Part shown: positions 60,756-64,000 of the stretch, piece after piece
Numbering within the stretch: position 1 is the first letter of the stretch
How the letters are laid out: every line of letters starts with the position of its first letter
Source: Paracoccus bogoriensis
GTDB taxonomy: Bacteria; Pseudomonadota; Alphaproteobacteria; Rhodobacterales; Rhodobacteraceae
Direction of reading: 5' to 3'
Assembly: GCF_019431455.1 (NCBI RefSeq)
Contig: NZ_JAHYSR010000001.1
Span: forward strand, 152,934-216,933
DNA length: 64,000 nt
The notes under the pieces: model-generated
The model's input: only the letters and a program-made list of their open reading frames with translations
What the model was told of the DNA's origin: nothing
The model's database searches: none
Made by a program: the position numbers and the translations under genes

Positions 60756-63242
60756 ATGAACGACGCCCTGCCCATCGACGACGCCCTTCCCGCGCTGCTG
60801 GATGCGCTGGCCCGCCAACGCCGCGCCGTGCTGGTCGCCCCGCCGGGCGCGGGCAAGACGACGCGGGTGCCTCTGGCGCTGATGGGGCAGGTTCAGGGCC
60901 GTATCCTGATGCTTGAGCCGCGCCGCTTGGCCGCCCGCGCCGCCGCCGAACGGATGGCCCAGACCCTGGGCGAGGCTCTGGGCCGACAGATTGGCTATCG
61001 CATCCGGGGCGAGGCCGTGCCCGGCAGCCGCATCGAGGTCGTGACCGAAGGCATCCTGACGCGAATGATCCAGTCCGACCCCTCGCTGGAGGGGATCGGC
61101 TGCGTCATCTTCGACGAATTCCACGAACGCAGCCTGCACGCCGATCTGGGCCTTGCGCTGGTCTGGGAGGCACGAGCAGCCTTGCGCGACGATCTTGCCG
61201 TGCTGGTCATGTCGGCCACGCTGGATGCCGGGCCGGTCGCCGCGCTGCTGGACGATGCGCCGGTCGTGATCTCGGAGGGCCGCGCCTTTCCGGTCGAGAC
61301 GCGCTGGCTTGACCGCCCCCTGCCCGCAGGGGCGCGGCTGGTGGACGAGGCCGCGCGCCTGATCCTGCGCGCCGAGGCCGAGACGCGCGCAACCGGCGGC
61401 ACGATCCTGGCTTTCCTGCCCGGCGCGGGCGAGATCCGCCGGGTTCAGGGGATGCTGGGCGCCTCGGGCTGCGAGGTGCTGGCGCTGTTCGGCGCGATGG
61501 AGGCCAAGGCGCAGCGGGCGGCGTTGGCGCCTCCGGGTGCGGCGCGGCGGATCGTGCTGGCCACGTCGATTGCCGAGACTTCGCTGACAATCCCGCAGGT
61601 GCGGGTCGTAGTCGATGCCGGTCGCGCCCGCAGGGCCCGGTTCGATCCGGCCAGCGGCATGTCGCGGCTGGTGACCGAGCGCGTCAGCCGCGCCGAGGCC
61701 GAACAGCGCCGGGGACGGGCAGGCCGGATCGCACCGGGGATCTGCTACAGGCTTTGGGCGCGGGCCGAGGAGGGGGGCTTTCCCGCCTTTGCTCCGCCCG
61801 AGATCCAGGTGGCCGATCTGGCCTCACTGGCGTTGGAACTGGCTGCCTGGGGCGCCGAGCCGGCGGATCTGGCCTTTCTGACGAAGCCGCCCGAAGGCGC
61901 GCTGGCCGAGGCGCGCGCGCTGCTGTCAAGCCTGGGTGCGCTGGACGGGGCCGGGCGGATCACAGCGCATGGGCAGGCCCTGCTGCGGCTGCCGCTGCAT
62001 CCGCGGCTGGCGCATATGTTGGTCGTCGCGGGCGAGCAGGCCGCGCCCATCGCGGCGCTCCTGTCCGATCGCGACCCGCTGCGCGGCGCCCCGGCGGATC
62101 TGGCGTTGCGGCTGGAGGCGATGCGCGATCCCGACCGCTTTGCCGCGCGCCATCCCCATGAAGTCGATCGCAGCGCCATCGCCCGGCTGCGGCAGGAGGC
62201 CACGCGGCTGCGGCGGATGCTTGCGTCCCGCGACGGCCGGGGGGCCAGCCCCCCGGCCCCCCCGGGATATTCCGGTCAAGGCAAAGGCAGGCTGGGGGCG
62301 GGCGAGATGGTATCCCTGGCCTATCCCGACCGGATCGGCCAGAGGCGCTCGGGCGAAGAGCCGCGTTACGTGCTGTCCGGAGGCAAGGGGGCGGTCTTGC
62401 CCCCGGGCGACCAGATGGGCCTGGCGCGGTTCATCGTTGCGCTGGACCTGGACGGGGATCAGCGCGAGGCGCGGGTCCGACTGGCCGCGCGGCTTGATGA
62501 GGAAGCGCTGCGGCGTCTGCATGGAAAGCGGATCGCGGTGGTCGAGTTCTGCCGCTGGTCGCGCCGAGAGGGGCGGGTGGAGGCCAGGCGGCAGGAGCGG
62601 ATCGGCGCGCTTGTCCTGTCGGACAGGCCCTGGCCCGAGGCCGGCGAGGCTGCCATCGCCGAGGCTGCGCTGGAGGGGCTGCGGCTGGACGGACTGCGCT
62701 GGTCGCCGGCTGCCGCGCAACTGCGGGCGCGGATGGCGCTGTTGCCGGATCTTGGGCCGGTGGACGATAGCACGCTGCTGAAGGATGGCGCCTGGTTGCT
62801 GCCTTGGCTGGGACGCGTCCGGACCCTGGCCGATCTGCGGGGGCTTGATCTGGTCGAGCCGCTGAAGGCGCGGCTGGGCTGGGACGGGCAGGCGCGGCTG
62901 GACCGCGAGGTGCCGGCGCATTTCGTCACCCCTCTGGGGCGGCGGGTGCCCATAGATTACGATGGCGACGAGCCGGGCATCGCGCTGCGCCTGCAGGAGC
63001 TGTTCGGCGTGACGCGGCATCCGGTCGTGGGCGGGCGACCCTTGCGGATCACGCTGCTGTCGCCCGGCGGCAAGCCTGTTCAGGTCACGATGGATCTGCC
63101 CGGTTTCTGGGCCAGTTCCTATGCCGATGTCAGGAAGGACATGCGCGGGCGCTATCCGCGCCATCCCTGGCCCGAAGATCCGTCAGTGGCGGACCCGACC
63201 TTGCGGGCCAAGCCGCGCGGACCCCAGGACGCGGTCTCATGA
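60756..63242 (+). CDS. hrpB: ATP-dependent RNA helicase HrpB (with internal repeat insertion)
   Basis: DEAH-family helicase of unknown exact substrate. 828 aa. Walker A APPGAGKTTRVPL with GAGKTT at 31-36; DEFHE at 120-124; SAT motif VMSATLDAG; QRRGRAGR-type motif EAEQRRGRAGRIAPG near 315. HrpB-type C-terminus RGRYPRHPWPEDPSVADPTLRAKPR. Residues about 490-512 (RDGRGASPPAPPGYSGQGKGR) are encoded by a copy of the intergenic hairpin-tail repeat (62220-62287) between conserved LRQEATRLRRML and MVSLAYPDRIGQRR. The stop lies at the edge of an IS5 fragment. Start ATG 60756 has only a weak AGG close by. Confidence 0.92.
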   Translation: MNDALPIDDALPALLDALARQRRAVLVAPPGAGKTTRVPLALMGQVQGRILMLEPRRLAARAAAERMAQTLGEALGRQIGYRIRGEAVPGSRIEVVTEGILTRMIQSDPSLEGIGCVIFDEFHERSLHADLGLALVWEARAALRDDLAVLVMSATLDAGPVAALLDDAPVVISEGRAFPVETRWLDRPLPAGARLVDEAARLILRAEAETRATGGTILAFLPGAGEIRRVQGMLGASGCEVLALFGAMEAKAQRAALAPPGAARRIVLATSIAETSLTIPQVRVVVDAGRARRARFDPASGMSRLVTERVSRAEAEQRRGRAGRIAPGICYRLWARAEEGGFPAFAPPEIQVADLASLALELAAWGAEPADLAFLTKPPEGALAEARALLSSLGALDGAGRITAHGQALLRLPLHPRLAHMLVVAGEQAAPIAALLSDRDPLRGAPADLALRLEAMRDPDRFAARHPHEVDRSAIARLRQEATRLRRMLASRDGRGASPPAPPGYSGQGKGRLGAGEMVSLAYPDRIGQRRSGEEPRYVLSGGKGAVLPPGDQMGLARFIVALDLDGDQREARVRLAARLDEEALRRLHGKRIAVVEFCRWSRREGRVEARRQERIGALVLSDRPWPEAGEAAIAEAALEGLRLDGLRWSPAAAQLRARMALLPDLGPVDDSTLLKDGAWLLPWLGRVRTLADLRGLDLVEPLKARLGWDGQARLDREVPAHFVTPLGRRVPIDYDGDEPGIALRLQELFGVTRHPVVGGRPLRITLLSPGGKPVQVTMDLPGFWASSYADVRKDMRGRYPRHPWPEDPSVADPTLRAKPRGPQDAVS
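62220..62287 (+). repeat. Hairpin-tail repeat, copy D, inside hrpB
   Basis: CTTGCGTCCCGCGAC, hairpin CCGGGGGGCcaGCCCCCCGG, CCCCCCGGGATATT and tail CAAGGCAAAGG. It shares the leading block, hairpin and tail of copy B almost base for base, yet is read in frame within hrpB, adding roughly 20-24 residues. Confidence 0.8.
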
Positions 63243-63435
63243 TACCTGGCCCATAGCCGGACGCAGGCGATGAGGACGGCGGCCAGGTCGTTGCGGGTGG
63301 ATGTCTCGCAGCGTGTGGCGATCTTTCGGAAGTGCCTGAGCTTGTTGAGGAAGGGCTCGATCCGGTTGCGCTTGCGGGGGAGGTCGGGATCGACCGGGCG
63401 CTGCACCTTTCTGTCGCGCTGCGTGGGATGTGTCC
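63240..63435 (-). pseudogene. IS5-family transposase 3' fragment
   Basis: Minus-strand reading gives the conserved C-terminal end of an IS5-family transposase: HPTQRDRKVQRPVDPD, then RNRIEPFLNKLRHFRKIATR and TRNDLAAVLIACVRLWARYHE. The invariant glutamate of the DDE triad falls in RNRIE. The N-terminal two-thirds are missing; reading continues into hrpB instead of stopping. No terminal repeat could be recognised next to the hrpB stop. Confidence 0.78.
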
Positions 63436-63482
63436 GCGCCCGCCTCGTGTGGCAATCAGATATACGTAACCGTCCGGTCTGA

Positions 63483-63638
63483 CCGCTCTACCTTGCGGTC
63501 GGGGACAAGGACTTCCCGCCCATCACCTTCGAGCGTTACTCCGAAAAGACGGGGAAGCGTCTCAAGGACGGCGTGGAGATTTTCAACCCTGGGTCCCGCC
63601 AGCAGATCGCCCAACGGCTGATCGACAAGTACGGATGA
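63483..63638 (+). pseudogene. Phage-type family A DNA polymerase fragment
   Basis: Plus-strand frame of about 51 codons: PLYLAVGDKDFPPITFERYSEKTGKRLKDGVEIFNPGSRQQIAQRLIDKYG. The segment EIFNPGSRQQIAQRLIDKYG resembles the FNPxSRxxIxxRL motif between exonuclease and polymerase domains in T7-like phage polymerases. Upstream stop 63480 and downstream stop 63636-63638 delimit it; both ends are broken. Suggests a prophage once occupied this site. Confidence 0.55.
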
Positions 63639-63820
63639 CCCGTGACCTCGGGGCCGTAGATGACTTCGAGACCACTGTTGTTGTTCGCGGAGCCAATGGG
63701 GGAGGCATCGACGCGGACAGCGGTATTGACCCCGTTCGAGAAGGTCTTGAGACCCCCGGCCGATTGGTTGCCGGTGGTACGCAGAACGGTGCCATCGACG
63801 GCGAAGGTGCGGCTGGCTGT
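63638..63820 (-). pseudogene. Phage tail-fibre-like fragment, fused to an IS end
   Basis: Minus-strand residues TFAVDGTVLRTTGNQSAGGLKTFSNGVNTA and a following RVDASPIGSANNNSGLEVIYGPEVTG resemble tail-fibre or tail-spike repeats (VLRTTGNQSxGGxKTFxxG). It reads in frame from an IS3-type end at 63820 and ends near the polymerase fragment. Short, so assignment is tentative. Confidence 0.5.
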
Positions 63821-64000
63821 GACCTGCCCCTGTTTTAGGGCCACCCGTAAGTCGAGTTTGTTCTCTTTTTGTGTGCCATTATTCGGCGGCGTGAGCAATG
63901 GGCGCAGGCGCGGGCCATCAATCAGCTCAAGCGGCTGCGCCCATTGCGTTTTATCGAAGGGCCTCGCTGCTGCGAATTCCTCCGGGGTCTGATACTTCAG
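63820..64000 (-). mobile_element. IS3-family element, right end and transposase C-terminus (truncated by window)
   Basis: TGACCTGCCCC at 63820-63830 resembles an IS3-type terminal inverted repeat. On the minus strand from 64000 the reading is LKYQTPEEFAAA, like the C-terminus of IS3 OrfB (xLxYxTPxEF), then about 45 residues with no stop up to the IS end. The rest of the element lies beyond the window. Confidence 0.55.

Overview
This is a GC-rich, tightly packed bacterial chromosome segment from an alphaproteobacterium, most likely the Rhodobacterales and probably Paracoccus or a close relative. The lineage call is inference from gene content: a TrcR/DUF1013 cell-cycle regulator, a NDUFA9-like protein, COQ9 and UbiA of ubiquinone synthesis, a DUF1127 protein, a free-standing MnmD, the YcjX/YcjF pair and a DciA-like protein beside mutY. 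Most of the window is core chromosome. Only the last ~0.8 kb is clearly accessory DNA.

Layout. 1-5385: a nucleoside-uptake operon (BMP-type binding protein, double-ATPase subunit, two permeases) ending in a purine nucleoside phosphorylase. 5507-12339 (minus): gltD, an unknown membrane-anchored protein, and gltB. 12491-16954: uppP, a NDUFA9-like protein, tRNA-Leu(CAG) with promoter and terminator, and katG. 17084-20861: a DUF4202-CbiX fusion, an FAD oxidoreductase divergent from mnmD, a small HNH protein and a tiny secreted protein. 20874-25124: two overlapping Lrp regulators divergent from ilvC, a Crp/Fnr regulator and alkB. 25160-31148: mutY, a DciA-like gene, a DsbA-type thiol oxidoreductase, a CoA-transferase, mscL, ald with its divergent Lrp regulator, and rpsU. 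31245-34470: COQ9, a quinone oxidoreductase, a broken ribonuclease T2 gene, trcR and a GlsB-type membrane protein. 34587-40645: an SSADH, a ThDP enzyme, smpB and a mercaptopyruvate sulfurtransferase/aminotransferase pair. 40779-49259: an OmpA-like envelope protein with a small coiled-coil partner, ubiA, rsmE, a DUF1127 gene, prmA-msrA, xerC with DUF484, and an fsa-type transaldolase. 49365-58076: priA, a lytic transglycosylase, a histone-H1-like protein, an L,D-transpeptidase, nadE and a secreted MORN-repeat protein. 58201-63242: ycjF-ycjX and hrpB. 63243-64000: a mosaic of IS5 and IS3 transposase fragments with phage polymerase and phage tail-fibre fragments.

Taken together these are housekeeping functions: nitrogen assimilation (gltBD), quinone synthesis (ubiA, COQ9), NAD synthesis, translation support (smpB, rpsU, rsmE, prmA, mnmD), DNA repair and recombination (mutY, priA, xerC), cell-wall work (uppP, lytic transglycosylase, L,D-transpeptidase) and oxidative-stress defence (katG, msrA). 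The most unusual observations are: (i) a ribonuclease T2 gene killed by a 17-bp tandem duplication and cut off by a small repeat element; (ii) a four-copy hairpin-plus-tail repeat family, one copy of which lies in frame inside hrpB; (iii) the phage/IS mosaic at the right edge; (iv) a DUF4202-CbiX fusion; and (v) the two MnmC-like activities encoded as separate divergent genes. I did not see a defence island, a CRISPR array or a biosynthetic cluster.
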